A stretch of 64,000 bases of DNA from Biomaibacter acetigenes (GCF_003691585.1 NZ_CP033169.1:2914001-2978000), one strand, 5' to 3'; numbered from the stretch's first letter, positions 43,501-52,231 are shown. Numbers and translations: made by a program. The notes: a model not told the origin generated them from the sequence alone.

Positions 43501-44276
43501 GCTGCGGCCGCTTCATCTGCAGAGCCCTTCAGGCTCTCGGCGTTGCCGGCAACTCCCTTGATGGACTTGCCCATCTGCTCAATGGAAGATGAGATTTGCT
43601 CTACCGAGCTGGCAGTTGATTCTGAATTCCCAGCTACCTGCTGGATGGAAGCTACTATCTCCTGCACTGCAGCTGCGGCTTCTTCCGCCGATCCTTTTAG
43701 GCTTTCGGTGTTGCCGGCAACTCCCTTGATGGATTTACTCATTTGTTCTATAGAGGCAGAAATTTCTTCAACAGAATTTGCAGTGGACTCCGAATTCCCT
43801 GCAACCTGTTGTATGGAGGCGACAATCTCCTGAATGGAAGAAGTAACTTCTTCCGCTGAAGCAGCCATGCTTTCCGCATTGCCGGCTACTCCCTTAATGG
43901 ATTTACCCATTTGTTCGATAGATGAGGAAATTTGTTCTATAGAACCGGCGGTACTCTCAGAGTTGCCTGCAACCTGCTTGATACTTGCAGCCATCTCACC
44001 CAGAGAATTCTGTGACTGCTCTGCAAGCCTCGCCAGTTGTTCTGCATTCTTCACTATCCCGTCAATTGACCTGGATAGTTCACTCGTCATTTTATTGGCC
44101 GACTCAGCGGCAGAGGACTGTTCTCTTGTGCCTTTTGTTATCTGCTCAGTAATAGCAGATAAATCTTTTAACTTAGAATCTAGTTTTTCAGAAGAGTTTA
44201 CCGCCATATTTATCTTTTGGGTAATACCCGAATTTCCCATAAGCATCATTGCAAGATTTTTTGTAAATTTGCCCAT
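40515..44276 (-). CDS. Giant soluble chemoreceptor with matched repeat arms
   Basis: A 1253-residue protein with no signal peptide, no membrane helix and no recognised ligand domain. After a 98-residue head, residues 99-546 are eight units of 56 residues ([11 protein letters not shown]... through [13 protein letters not shown]...). Residues 547-717 hold the signalling hairpin with [20 protein letters not shown] at the tip (around residue 632). Residues 718-1165 are another eight 56-residue units ([12 protein letters not shown]... ending NAREQVRQ), and residues 1166-1253 are the tail. The repeat blocks are equally far from the tip on both sides. The result is an antiparallel coiled-coil about three times the usual length. 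It lies between cheA and cheR, so it is the dedicated receptor of the system. The C-terminus lacks a CheR-tethering pentapeptide. Confidence 0.9.
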   Translation of the reverse strand: MGKFTKNLAMMLMGNSGITQKINMAVNSSEKLDSKLKDLSAITEQITKGTREQSSAAESANKMTSELSRSIDGIVKNAEQLARLAEQSQNSLGEMAASIKQVAGNSESTAGSIEQISSSIEQMGKSIKGVAGNAESMAASAEEVTSSIQEIVASIQQVAGNSESTANSVEEISASIEQMSKSIKGVAGNTESLKGSAEEAAAAVQEIVASIQQVAGNSESTASSVEQISSSIEQMGKSIKGVAGNAESLKGSADEAAAAIQEMVASIQQVAGNADSTASSVEQISSSIEQMGKSIKGVAGNAESLKGSADEAAAAVQEIVASIQQVSGNAESTAKSVEEISVAIEQMGKSIKGVAGNAESLKGSAEEAAAAVQEIVASIQQVAGNSESTASSVEQISSSIEQMGKSIKGVAGNAESLKGSADEAAAAIQEMVASIQQVAGNADSTASSVEQISSSIEQMGKSIKGVAGNAESLKGSADEAAAAVQEIVASIQQVSGNAESTAISVEEISASIEEMGKSIQSVASSAEQLQKSAGETFQVVENMAASISQVAQNAQNVNKLSDKVQADAKDGQKAVADTLVAIKEISEVIHRAENVIINLGKSSEKIGSIIEVIDDIAEQTNLLALNAAIEAARAGEHGKGFAVVADEVRKLAERTATATKEISALIKGIQGETSNAIKAIEVGTQKVENGTKLSDEAGKAIEKIVEGVENVNAEIRQITVATEEQNNGSAKIIEAMKVVTNQAAMVTQSTKEQAAGAENIVKGVANAREQVRQVTVAVKEQAKQGQNIVIAVENVNKQAAQVSQAVTEQSKGVDEIIKGVANAREQVRQITVAVKEQANHGQNILKAIENVAKQTAQVAVAAKEQAAGAQEVIKGVANAREQVKQITAAMKEQSRQGQNIVTAVENVKDQAAQITKVTQEQAQGVENIIKGVLNAREQVRQITVAVKEQAKQGQNITAAAQNVTDQAARVTQATKEQAKGVEEVIKGVTNAREQVRQITVAVKEQANQGQNIVKSVENVNDQAERVAVAVKEQTKGVEEIIKGVLNAREQVRQITLAVKEQAKQGQDIVKSVQNVTDQTALVASAVKEQAAGVDNIVKSVENAREQVRQITVAVKEQAKQGQNIVVAVENVTRQAAQVTQATKEQAAGVEEVIKGVGNAREQVKQITAAMKHQASGVDKLIVNIKDVTAQASEVTEATRVQASEVAQLVKFVSEINRVVDLNFKDVEQTAAVTKELFGYSAGIKEAFEELTEK
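40782..42125 (-). repeat. Eight 168-bp units, C-terminal arm of the MCP
   Basis: Eight in-frame units of 56 codons each (residues 718-1165). The units diverge more from one another than those of the N-terminal arm, but all end in NAREQV(R/K)Q. Confidence 0.9.
42639..43982 (-). repeat. Eight 168-bp units, N-terminal arm of the MCP
   Basis: Eight in-frame units of 56 codons each (residues 99-546). A block of about three units repeats with an offset of 504 bp (for example 42781 matches 43285), with only a few differences over more than 400 bp, a sign of recent unequal recombination. Confidence 0.92.
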
Positions 44277-44326
44277 TATATATACCTCCTATTTTTTTTA
44301 ATTTAATAATGTTTGCCCTTTGGCTG

Positions 44327-46423
44327 TTATCTGTCGCCGACTTCAATATCACAATTCTGATAATCATCAACTGCCGTTACTTTACGGCTGCTTACCATTT
44401 TAGAAATTCCTACTACATCCAGAATGCATGCTACACTGCCATCACCCAAAATTGTAGCTCCCGAAAAGCCTTCAATCTTACCTATATACATTCCAAGAGG
44501 TTTTACAACAACCTCCTGGTTCCCCACAAGTTCATCTACCACAAGCCCCAAACGTTTTTCTGCCACGCCCAGAACTACTATAAAGACATTTCTCCCCCTC
44601 TTGCGGCGGGGGATATTGAAATAGTCATGCAACCATATCAAAGGTAAGACCTTTTCTCGTATTACCGATACAGCCTGACCTTTAACAAACTCTATTTCTC
44701 TTTCGGGCTTGCGGACTATTTCAATTACATTGCTCATGGGCAGGGCATAGGTCTCATCGTTTATCTTAACTAACAATCCTGTAAGGATAGCCAGCGTAAG
44801 GGGCAGCTTAATGGTAAACTTTGTGCCTTCGCCTTGCTTCGTCTCTACGTCAATAATCCCATTTAGTCTGTCGACATGATTTCTTACTATATCCATCCCT
44901 ACACCACGGCCAGAAATGTCATTGACCGTTTGAGAAGTTGAAAACCCCGTATGGAAAATAAGGTTTATCACTTCCTGCTCTGTTAAGTTTTCGGCATCCT
45001 GTGATGTAATTATTTGTTTTTTAATAGCGGCCTGTTTAACCTTCCGTAAGTCAATCCCTCTTCCGTCATCCTCAATTGTAAGAATTACGTGGTTTTCCTG
45101 ATGGAATGCTGTGATACGCAGTATTCCTTTCAGAGGTTTACCCGTCTTTTTGCGGATATCTGGAGTTTCAATGCCATGGTCTATGGCGTTCCGTATAAGG
45201 TGGATTAACGGGTCGGTTATTTCTTCTATTATGGTCCTGTCCATCTCAGTATCCCCACCTTCGAGGATCAACTCCACTTGCTTATTTAAGGATTCGGACA
45301 GGTCCCTTACCATCCGTGGAAAGCGGTTAAATAGTTGTTGAATAGGCAGCATACGGGATTTCATAACACCTTCTTGAAGTTCGCCGATTACTCTTGACAC
45401 ACGGTTTGATATTCCCAAAAGGTCATCGATTACATCATCAGAGGAATAACGATTATGTAGAATATTCCCGACCTGCAGGATTCTTGCCTGTTCGATCACC
45501 AACTCGCCCACGAGGTTCATCATTTTTTCAAGCCTTTCTACATCCACACGCACTGTTTGGGTAACCCTTTTTTCGTAATTTGCAGTTTTGGAAGTAGTAT
45601 CAATATCAGTTTCTTTTTGTTGGGCCTTTTCAGGCTGTTTATAATTTTGTAGAGTTTCGCCGTAGAATGGAACGACTTTAACTTCATCAATATCCATTAG
45701 TTCATCCCTTGACTTTGCTTCGAAGGTTGATGCGTCCATTTGTGTGATAACAAGATACGAAACCCTATCGATTTCGGCATCATCTGGTGTTTCCAACACA
45801 TCCGGGTCAGTATAGATCACGGTACCCAGCTCATTAAAGTAGTTTAATATCAGGCAAGCACGGGCTGATTTCATCAGACTTCCTTCTGAAATCTTAACAT
45901 GACAAATCAGAACGTTTAAACCCGACTTTACTGCCTGCTCCAGTTGCGCCTGCTGGTCCGAACCAAGTGTAAACTCAACGAATTGATTGCTTTCATCTTT
46001 AGTTTTGCCAGTATCAACTTCGTTATATTTCTCTGGCAGCACTTCTCTTAAACTGTTAATAATAGGGGCTATATCAGTCTTAATATCCTTTCTGTCAGAT
46101 ACAAAATCTTCTTTTAGCATCCTTAAATGGTCCAAACACTGAAAGAGTACATTAATGACCGGTTTTGATATTTTTAGAAGATGGTTGCGTACCCTGTCTA
46201 ACACATTCTCCATTTCGTGGGTCAGGAGTTTCATTTTTTCAAATCCCATCGCTGATGAAGAGCCTTTCAATGTATGAGCTATGCGAAATAACTTTTGTAC
46301 TATTTCTGGAGTCTCACCTTTTTGTTCCAACTCTAAAATGCTTTGTTCGAGAAGTTGCAACTGTTCTTCTGTTTCGTCAAGAAATGCCCCTATCATTTCT
46401 GAGCTTTCAAATATTCCAGCCAT
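44327..46423 (-). CDS. cheA: Chemotaxis histidine kinase
   Basis: A 698-residue CheA. P1 with the phosphorylated His in AHTLKGSSSAMGF; a linker region containing a P2-like segment (residues about 150-250); P3 dimerisation (VRVDVERLEKMMNLVGELVIEQ); P4 kinase with N box HLIRNAIDHGIE, G1 DDGRGID and G2 SGRGVGMDIVR; and P5, the CheW-like domain with ISVGN-type contacts to receptor and CheW. It lies 50 bases upstream of the receptor gene. Nothing is missing. Confidence 0.95.
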   Translation of the reverse strand: MAGIFESSEMIGAFLDETEEQLQLLEQSILELEQKGETPEIVQKLFRIAHTLKGSSSAMGFEKMKLLTHEMENVLDRVRNHLLKISKPVINVLFQCLDHLRMLKEDFVSDRKDIKTDIAPIINSLREVLPEKYNEVDTGKTKDESNQFVEFTLGSDQQAQLEQAVKSGLNVLICHVKISEGSLMKSARACLILNYFNELGTVIYTDPDVLETPDDAEIDRVSYLVITQMDASTFEAKSRDELMDIDEVKVVPFYGETLQNYKQPEKAQQKETDIDTTSKTANYEKRVTQTVRVDVERLEKMMNLVGELVIEQARILQVGNILHNRYSSDDVIDDLLGISNRVSRVIGELQEGVMKSRMLPIQQLFNRFPRMVRDLSESLNKQVELILEGGDTEMDRTIIEEITDPLIHLIRNAIDHGIETPDIRKKTGKPLKGILRITAFHQENHVILTIEDDGRGIDLRKVKQAAIKKQIITSQDAENLTEQEVINLIFHTGFSTSQTVNDISGRGVGMDIVRNHVDRLNGIIDVETKQGEGTKFTIKLPLTLAILTGLLVKINDETYALPMSNVIEIVRKPEREIEFVKGQAVSVIREKVLPLIWLHDYFNIPRRKRGRNVFIVVLGVAEKRLGLVVDELVGNQEVVVKPLGMYIGKIEGFSGATILGDGSVACILDVVGISKMVSSRKVTAVDDYQNCDIEVGDR

Positions 46424-46435
46424 ACCACACCCTCC

Positions 46436-46864
46436 TTACGCCTCATAAAGCACTTTATCGATTTTTAATATGCTGACAACTCCTTCATCTGTAATACCAA
46501 TACCTTCAAAATAGTCACCATTGATCCCTGCTACCATTTCAGGAGGGGGTTGGATTTCTAAAAACTTAATAACCTGATTTACCCTGTCAACCACTATGCC
46601 TACCATTTCATCTCTGCTTTTTACAACAACGATGCGGGTTGATTTAGTGACAGTATAATTATTTAGGCCAAACCGCTTATGTAAATTGATAACTGGGACA
46701 ATCTTGCCGCGAAGGTTGATAATTCCCTCTAAATAAGGCTTGCTGTTATGGACAGGGGTAACCTTTTGCATTTTAATAATCTCATACACATCACTAATTA
46801 TCAGCGCGTACTTTTCATTGGCCAACTCATATTCAACATACTGGGCATCCAATAATACACTCAA
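46436..46864 (-). CDS. cheW: Chemotaxis coupling protein
   Basis: A 142-residue SH3-like protein that links receptor and CheA. EYELANEKYALIISDVYEI and LEGIINLRGKIVPVINL (the receptor-binding region with the conserved Arg) are typical. It follows cheY and precedes cheA by about ten bases. Confidence 0.95.
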   Translation of the reverse strand: MSVLLDAQYVEYELANEKYALIISDVYEIIKMQKVTPVHNSKPYLEGIINLRGKIVPVINLHKRFGLNNYTVTKSTRIVVVKSRDEMVGIVVDRVNQVIKFLEIQPPPEMVAGINGDYFEGIGITDEGVVSILKIDKVLYEA

Positions 46865-46914
46865 CTTATTTCACCTCCTTTTCCAAAATTTTGTTATACT
46901 CTATGGAGATAGAG

Positions 46915-47268
46915 TTACAGCTTGCTTAAAGTCCTGATTAAATAATCCTCTTTGTACGGCTTAACAACAAAACCCTTTGCCCCAAGCTTAACCGCTTCTC
47001 TTACATAAGATTCCTGCCCTAAAGCACTGATAATAATAATTTTTGAATTAGGGTTCAATTTCCTGATCTCCCTTAATGCTTGGATACCGTCCATCTCAGG
47101 CATGGTAATATCCATTGTGACAATATCGGGTTGCAATTCTTTATATTTGCTTATTGCTACAGAACCGTTTTCAGCCTCACCAACCACCTGAAAGCCATTC
47201 CTCTCAAGCACAGTTCTTATAGCAAATCTCATAAAAGCCGCATCATCAACAATGAGAATTTTTTTCAT
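46915..47268 (-). CDS. cheY: Chemotaxis response regulator
   Basis: A 117-residue single-domain receiver: acidic pair in IVDDAAFMR, phosphorylated Asp in TMDITMPEMDG, switch Ser/Thr at ISALGQ and Lys at VVKPY. The ATG at 47268 has GGGGTGA upstream. It is the first gene of the operon and lies directly after the c-di-GMP riboswitch and terminator. Whether it targets a flagellar switch or another output cannot be said, since no motility genes are in the window. Confidence 0.95.
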   Translation of the reverse strand: MKKILIVDDAAFMRFAIRTVLERNGFQVVGEAENGSVAISKYKELQPDIVTMDITMPEMDGIQALREIRKLNPNSKIIIISALGQESYVREAVKLGAKGFVVKPYKEDYLIRTLSKL

Positions 47269-47313
47269 TGTCAATTTCACCCCTTTCATCAACCAAGATT
47301 CTATAAAAATTAA

Positions 47314-47342
47314 AAAGTAGGTCAGTATAAGCTGCCTACTTT
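47314..47342 (-). terminator. Riboswitch-controlled terminator before cheY
   Basis: Stem AAAGTAGG/CCTACTTT with a 13-base loop, then a T-rich tract on the minus strand. The 5' part, GTAGGCAGC, can pair instead with GGCTGCC of the upstream c-di-GMP riboswitch, so the two structures exclude each other. Confidence 0.75.
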
Positions 47343-47389
47343 AGTAAATAAATACAGAAATTTAAAAAACAAATTGTATAAAACTTACT

Positions 47390-47485
47390 AATTGGCAGCC
47401 CAACCGTCATGGCATTTGTATGCTGTAGACTTGCGGCTTTGTGCCCTCGCCTTTCGACGAGTTTACCCTTTTCAATTAATTAATT
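47390..47485 (-). promoter_or_regulatory. c-di-GMP-I (GEMM) riboswitch upstream of the che operon
   Basis: On the minus strand the conserved GEMM core can be read: AGGGTAAAC, a stem CTCGTC-GAAA-GGCGAG with a GAAA tetraloop, GGCACAAAGCCGCAAGTC, then a variable stem, and GACGGTTGGGCTGCC with its tetraloop-receptor side and ligand-binding G/C positions. About 90 bases before an intrinsic terminator, which precedes cheY. Binding of c-di-GMP should decide whether GGCTGCC is held in the riboswitch or freed to block the terminator stem. Confidence 0.85.
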
Positions 47486-47673
47486 ATAACGTTAAATTTT
47501 TTTAAAGTAATAATAAAACAATTTAGATATTTTGTTTCATTACACAATCATTTGAAAACCACTATAATCAAAAAATTATAGTAATCTAAAATTATTCTGT
47601 TGGCAAAACTGTTTGCATGGATATGAAACAATTTATATACTATGGATAGAAATATTGCCTAAGGAGGAACAAT

Positions 47674-48234
47674 ATGACAGTTGAACCAATAAGAGATAAA
47701 GTTAAAATTAAGCAAATGTACTATTATTTAAATGGAAAAGACCCTAAGTATGGACTGCTGTTTAAATTCGGTTTAAATACAGGATTGAGAATTAGTGATA
47801 TTTTGCCCATAAAGGTTTCTGATATTTTTAATAGTTCAGGTGAATACCGAGATTATCTTGTATTAAAAGAAAAGAAAACCGGAAAAGAGAAGAAAATAAA
47901 GCTGAATAGTGCTCTTAGGAAAGCAATTGATTTATATATAAAAGAACAAAAACTTTCATCGGACTCTTATTTATTTTTCAGTAAGAAGGGTGATTATATA
48001 AGACGTGTTCAGGCCTATAAAGTGTTAAAAGAGGCTGCAAATGTCTGTGGTATTGAGAATTTTGGAACTCATAGTTTGCGAAAAACCTGGGGGTATTGGA
48101 CATACAAGATGTCACGATATAATATTGGTTTAATAATGGATACGTTCAATCACAGTTCTCAAGCAATTACGCTTCGCTATATTGGGGTAAATCAAGACCA
48201 AAAAGATGAACTTTATTCTCTTGTGCAATTTTAA
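47674..48234 (+). CDS. Small tyrosine recombinase
   Basis: A 186-residue integrase-like protein consisting of just the catalytic domain. LNTGLRISDIL contains the first Arg, LKEKKTGKEKKIKL the Lys hairpin, GTHSLRKTWGYW the His-x-x-Arg box, and FNHSSQAITLRYIG the His and the nucleophilic Tyr. The N-terminal arm/core-binding domain of XerC-type integrases is absent. AGGAGG lies upstream of the ATG. The surroundings are AT-rich and next to an insertion sequence, pointing to imported DNA. Confidence 0.85.
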   Translation: MTVEPIRDKVKIKQMYYYLNGKDPKYGLLFKFGLNTGLRISDILPIKVSDIFNSSGEYRDYLVLKEKKTGKEKKIKLNSALRKAIDLYIKEQKLSSDSYLFFSKKGDYIRRVQAYKVLKEAANVCGIENFGTHSLRKTWGYWTYKMSRYNIGLIMDTFNHSSQAITLRYIGVNQDQKDELYSLVQF

Positions 48235-48251
48235 GGTTACATAATAAAAAT

Positions 48252-48295
48252 AACCTATGACAATGTTACTCATAATGTCATAGTCATAGGTTCTA
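48252..48295 (+). terminator. Terminator-like hairpin after the recombinase
   Basis: AACCTATGAC and its inverted partner around TCATAGGTT, followed by TTCTATTTT. The 300 bases from here to the IS element contain nothing else recognisable. Confidence 0.55.
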
Positions 48296-48533
48296 TTTTA
48301 TATTCTGTTTTTATTCCAGAATAGCAAAGTATGATAAAAAAATTTAGATAAATTTGTAACTATATGCAGGAAAATACATTTTAATGTAGAATATTATTAT
48401 ATTGTGCCTGATGAAACAAAATATCTATATTGTTTCCTACTCACATAAATTAATTACTTGTAAAACCAATTTATCAGTAAACACAAAGGAATATTTATAT
48501 TTCTATTTTTTATCTTGTTTTACATATTTATAT

Positions 48534-50110
48534 CACTAGCGTTGCATAAAATCTTTTTAATAAAAGTCAAGTAAAAACTTGGTATACCTTAATATACCAT
48601 ATATGATAATTTATGGAAGTATCATTTTTTCTCTTATGTTAAAAGGAGCAACCGCCTATGGGTAGTCCTTTTCCATATTTTACCACTGTATTTAGTTAAA
48701 TTATTGGATCGTAACTTAGGTCATCCAAAAAGTCTGCTTCGCCTTGTACCACCTGCCTTAAGGTTTCTTGAAAAATTGTTTCATGATCCACCTTCCGTCG
48801 TTGGCCTTTGGATTTTCTCGTTGGTCGGTAAAGCTTTTTAACGAAGCTTGTGAATGGTTCTAAAAGGCAGGTATGCAGTAATCTCTTGATAGTTAGTAAT
48901 GGCCCTCTGTAACATGTTTTTAACTTTAGAAGCAGCAATAAGCAATAGGTCATCAGCGCAATAAATAATTGGTTTTCCACCGCCCATTGGCTTAGTCCGT
49001 AAAAATGCTTTATGTGTAGGTGCTGTTTTATCCAATTGAAGAATAATTCTATTTGCCATCTGTTGCGGTATATATCGGCTATTCCCTTTGCAGTTATTTT
49101 AAAGTCGTTTGTTATGATGATTATTGGTTCTCCCTGGGTATTCTGGACTTCAATCAATCTTAGGCGATGTTTCATCCGGTTAATGTTTTCTTTGCCCAAG
49201 TAAACGTATTGTTCACGTTTTATTATACCATTGGGATCTAAAGGAAGTTCTTCATCTACTTTAATTTGAGCATTGCTTTTTAAGCGGGTGACAAAGCGAG
49301 TGCCGTTTTCACAGTAGTTATCGAACTTTTCGTAGTCTACATATCCTCTGTCAAATACATTCAGGGCATCTTTATCTTCAACTACCAGTGTATCCATCTG
49401 AGTTTTGTCAGAAGGTCTTGCCGGGGTTATTATGGCTTTATCAGGGGTTACTCCTTCTTCGAAGAAGTTAAGGCGCAGGTGAAGTTTAACTCCGGCCTTG
49501 GTTTTTCTAAAATGTGCCCATCTATATTGTGAAAGACAAAGACTGATAGTAGATGAATCAATGAGGTATATGCGACCGATGTTTTGCATCGGGTCTTTAA
49601 AGCTCATTTCCTTAGTTGTTTTTTGGATTGTATTTTTTAAAAGCATTTGAGTTATTTTTGGGTCAGTACTTCTTAACTTGCGTGAGATCTGGGATGCGCT
49701 GATGGAATCAAGCTCAATTTTTTCGCTGAATTTATCATCATTTAGAGCATTACTGATATCTCGTAATCCTTGTAGTTGTTCTAGTTGTGCATAGACCATA
49801 AGCTGTATAAATTTTAAGGTAGTTAGTTTCTTTACGTATTTATCGACCCCCGAGGAAATTAAATTTTGAAGGATACTTTTGTTAAATAATGGATTAAACA
49901 GTTGACTTAATGTGGAATTTATGGTATCCTTGCCTTGCATTTTGTTGCTCCTTTATATTAGGGATTTGGGCAAGGACTACCCCATATCTCTATTATAAAG
50001 GATTTTTTCTAAAAGTACAAGGCCTTTTCTTGATTTTTCTTCAGTTTTATTTAATTTTCTTTGCTGTTTTATGGTTGACAAATAAATTTTTTATTTATGT
50101 AACGCTAGTG
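48534..50110. mobile_element. Complete IS4-type insertion sequence with target duplication
   Basis: A 1577-bp element. Terminal repeats are CACTAGCGTTGCATAAA (left) and the complement of CACTAGCGTTACATAAA (right), 16 of 17 bases identical. A 9-bp direct repeat TATTTATAT flanks both sides (48525-48533 and 50111-50119). Inverted subterminal segments (GGAGCAAC...GGTAGTCC) also occur near both ends. The transposase gene lies inside, on the minus strand. The intact state suggests a recent, possibly still active, insertion. Confidence 0.93.
48696..49940 (-). CDS. IS4-family DDE transposase
   Basis: A 414-residue transposase. The catalytic acids are expected in YLIDSSTISL (first Asp), VFDRGYVDYEKF (second Asp) and the YRNRWQIELFFNWIKQHL motif, the Y-(2)-R-(3)-E-(6)-K signature of IS4. 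There is no frameshift. The start lies close to the right terminal repeat of the element. Confidence 0.92.
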   Translation of the reverse strand: MQGKDTINSTLSQLFNPLFNKSILQNLISSGVDKYVKKLTTLKFIQLMVYAQLEQLQGLRDISNALNDDKFSEKIELDSISASQISRKLRSTDPKITQMLLKNTIQKTTKEMSFKDPMQNIGRIYLIDSSTISLCLSQYRWAHFRKTKAGVKLHLRLNFFEEGVTPDKAIITPARPSDKTQMDTLVVEDKDALNVFDRGYVDYEKFDNYCENGTRFVTRLKSNAQIKVDEELPLDPNGIIKREQYVYLGKENINRMKHRLRLIEVQNTQGEPIIIITNDFKITAKGIADIYRNRWQIELFFNWIKQHLHIKHFYGLSQWAVENQLFIALMTYCLLLLLKLKTCYRGPLLTIKRLLHTCLLEPFTSFVKKLYRPTRKSKGQRRKVDHETIFQETLRQVVQGEADFLDDLSYDPII

Positions 50111-50262
50111 TATTTATATACTTTTTATACTTAACTTATCACTTTCTTTTTAAACCTGTTTCTAGTGATCAGGAGATTCTTGAAATGTTACAAGATATCT
50201 TCCTTGGTAAGTATAAAAAACTTGCTTGATTTTAAAGTCTATGGTTTTCTAGCTTTATCTAG

Positions 50263-50348
50263 ATGCTGTCAAGGCACCGAGGAATAAATGGGAAGGGCCC
50301 GCTTTGCGGGAGGGAGCCCGTTTATGCTGCCAAAGACCTTGACAGCAT
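50263..50348. repeat. 86-bp nested palindrome
   Basis: The outer stem ATGCTGTCAAGG/CCTTGACAGCAT is 12 bp and perfect. A 9-bp stem (284-292/317-325, offsets from 50000) and a CCCGC-TTT-GCGGG hairpin (298-310) lie inside it. No gene. It lies in the 750-base stretch between the IS4 element and the IS110 fragment; the rest of that stretch holds TGACATTTTT repeats at 50459-50515, a hairpin ATGGGAG...CTCCCAT near 50420-50441 and no coding sequence. Confidence 0.75.
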
Positions 50349-50458
50349 TTGGACAGGTATCCTTTTGCCTTTTAAGGCAGGCTTTTAGCCTAGCCTTCTC
50401 CCTTCCGGCGAGGATGGGAGTGTAGGGGGCTAAGCTCCCATAATATTATTTGTTTAAG

Positions 50459-50516
50459 TGACATTTTTATACGATAATTAACTGGATTTTATGTCATTTT
50501 TAGGTGACATTTTTAA
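50459..50516. repeat. TGACATTTTT repeats, possible IS21-like end
   Basis: GTGACATTTTTAT, ATGTCATTTTTAGG and GTGACATTTTTAAAAG occur within 60 bases. Multiple short repeats of this kind are typical of IS21-type element ends. No istA or istB gene remains. Confidence 0.4.
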
Positions 50517-50865
50517 AAGATATTGACAGCCAGTTTTAAAGCCATGAAGATAAAACAGCTCGCCTGAACCGGTATGCTTTTCTATATAAAAAATAGATAT
50601 TTTTCAATCCAGTAGGAGGGGGTGATTGACCCCCGTCCTCTCACCTATGAAAAAATGCAAGTCCTGCTCCGAAAATTCTCAAGCAATTACAGTTGTCAAA
50701 TGTAAAAAAGGCAATATGATACTACGCCAGGTCATTTCGATTTTTTAACCAGGCTTGCTTTGGCTAGCTTGCTTAATTGTTCACCATAGCTCAGCAGATC
50801 AGTCAATGCTATTCCCCTTGACGGAGGCGGACTGAAGCTCACTTCATATCCTGCAAGCTAAATAA

Positions 50866-51665
50866 TTATCCTGTTCCAAATAGCCAGGACCGAGTTTCTT
50901 TCTCCGATACATCTTCGATGCCATCAATTACTCGCAACAGTTCATTCATGTCTACTACGTACGCTTGAGCTTGTTTGGTTAAACTCTTTAGTTTTCTTTC
51001 CAGCAAATTTTTTGTGAGTTCCATGTATTCTTCTTGGCGTGTTAGAACCGCCCATATTATATGCAGCAACTTACGTGCTGTAGCTACAATCGCAATTTTG
51101 TGCCCTTTCTTCTCCTTTAAACGCAAATAAAAAGATCGTAATTTCCCTTTGCTTTGAATTGCTCGCTGTGCACACTGAACCAGTATCCAACGTAGGGTGC
51201 TGCGGCCTTCTTTTGTTATGTTACCGGCATAGCGTGTTTTGCCGGATTGATGAACAGATGGAACCAGTCCCGCGTAACATGCCAGTTTTTTAGGTGACGA
51301 AAAGCGCGAAATTGGCCCAATCTCTGCAAGAATAGTCAATGCGCTCAAAACCGAAATGCCAGGTATACCCATCAGTAATTTTACATTTGGGTTCTCTTTC
51401 GCCCTAGCACACAAATCTGCTTCGAGGGCCGCCATTTCTTTTTGTACAGTATCCAGCAGTTTTAATGATGAACAAACTATGATTTGCTCTGTTTCCGGCA
51501 ACGAAATATTCTCTAAAAATTTTCTTCCGTTTTTCCCAAATAGATCGCTCCATGGAGACTGGATTCCATTGCGAATTAACGCAGCGTGAATCTTGTTTTT
51601 CAGCATAGTACGGATCTTTGCGAGACGGATTCGGTGATGAAGCAGAACTCTTAATTGGTATTCAT
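50866..51665 (-). pseudogene. IS110-family transposase fragment
   Basis: The last 265 codons of an IS110-type DEDD recombinase. The C-terminal Tnp20 domain is complete (LMGIPGISVLSALTILAEIG, KLACYAGLVPSVHQSGKT, the Ser-containing GNITKEGRSTLRWILV), but the RuvC-like catalytic domain is missing upstream. The reading frame continues to about 51665 (LRVLLHHRIRLAKIRT), where the sequence changes abruptly to the group II intron fragment. Confidence 0.87.
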
Positions 51666-52228
51666 CCTTGTGGGGATATCTTCTCGGGTTGTGCCAGATA
51701 CATACTCGGCCCTCCCTAGGACCCTTGCGGCTTCACCGCTTCTTTCCCAGGGTAGGCCCCTTGCGGGGTTTTCTGCTGTCGTCGATAGTTTTACGAACTT
51801 GCCAAGTTTTATCCCTCGCTTCGTGTTCGGCCCTTCGTCGGCCTGACGTCTGTGCCGGCTACTATGGCCTCTGCTGACTTCTGACGGTTCAGCCGGGCCT
51901 CTCAGCCCGGGTTGTTAGTTTCCCTAACGTTTCCGCCAACACCCACCTTCGGTGGGTACCCGCCCGGGTAAGAGCGATAGCCTTCGCCCCGTATACCTGC
52001 CGCATTTACTACACAGTCCCTTGGCAGCGCTGGATTTCGTTTTGTGATGCAAACTCATCCGAACTGTATAGCCTTGTATGCGGTTCGTGTTCCTCAGGTC
52101 GTGGCTTGCCTACAGCTTCCTTCAGATTCTACCTCACGATAGACACCCTTGCTGTTCAGCTAATGGTCGCCGCTGCCAGCCCCATAGCAGACTTTCACTG
52201 CTTAAGCTTCCGCCCATGCCGGGCGCAC
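51666..52228 (-). mobile_element. Group IIC intron, 5' fragment
   Basis: On the minus strand the piece starts GTGCGCCCGGCATGGGCG, the conserved group II 5' end, and continues with GTGAAAGTCTGCTATGGGGC and GTCAGCAGAGGCCATAGTAG, sequences typical of bacterial group II intron domain I and of the region preceding the reverse-transcriptase gene. The intron is cut at about 51666 by the IS110 fragment, and no reverse transcriptase or domain V is left. It begins exactly after a terminator T-tract, as class C introns do. A 26-bp hairpin inside it is shared with the element at 23.4 kb. Confidence 0.82.
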
Positions 52229-52231
52229 ATC

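Noticed and set aside
42727-43833. Long plus-strand open frame opposite the MCP repeats (368 codons), with others at 41085-42200
   Set aside because: These are antisense shadows of the repetitive coiled-coil gene. They lack ribosome-binding sites and have low-complexity Ser/Ala/Cys-rich translations.
40782-43982. 168-bp repeats as a CRISPR-like array
   Set aside because: The repeats are contiguous, in frame, and encode heptad units; there are no spacers and no cas genes.
50866-51665. Complete IS110 element
   Set aside because: The RuvC-like N-terminal half is missing, and the upstream sequence turns into group II intron.
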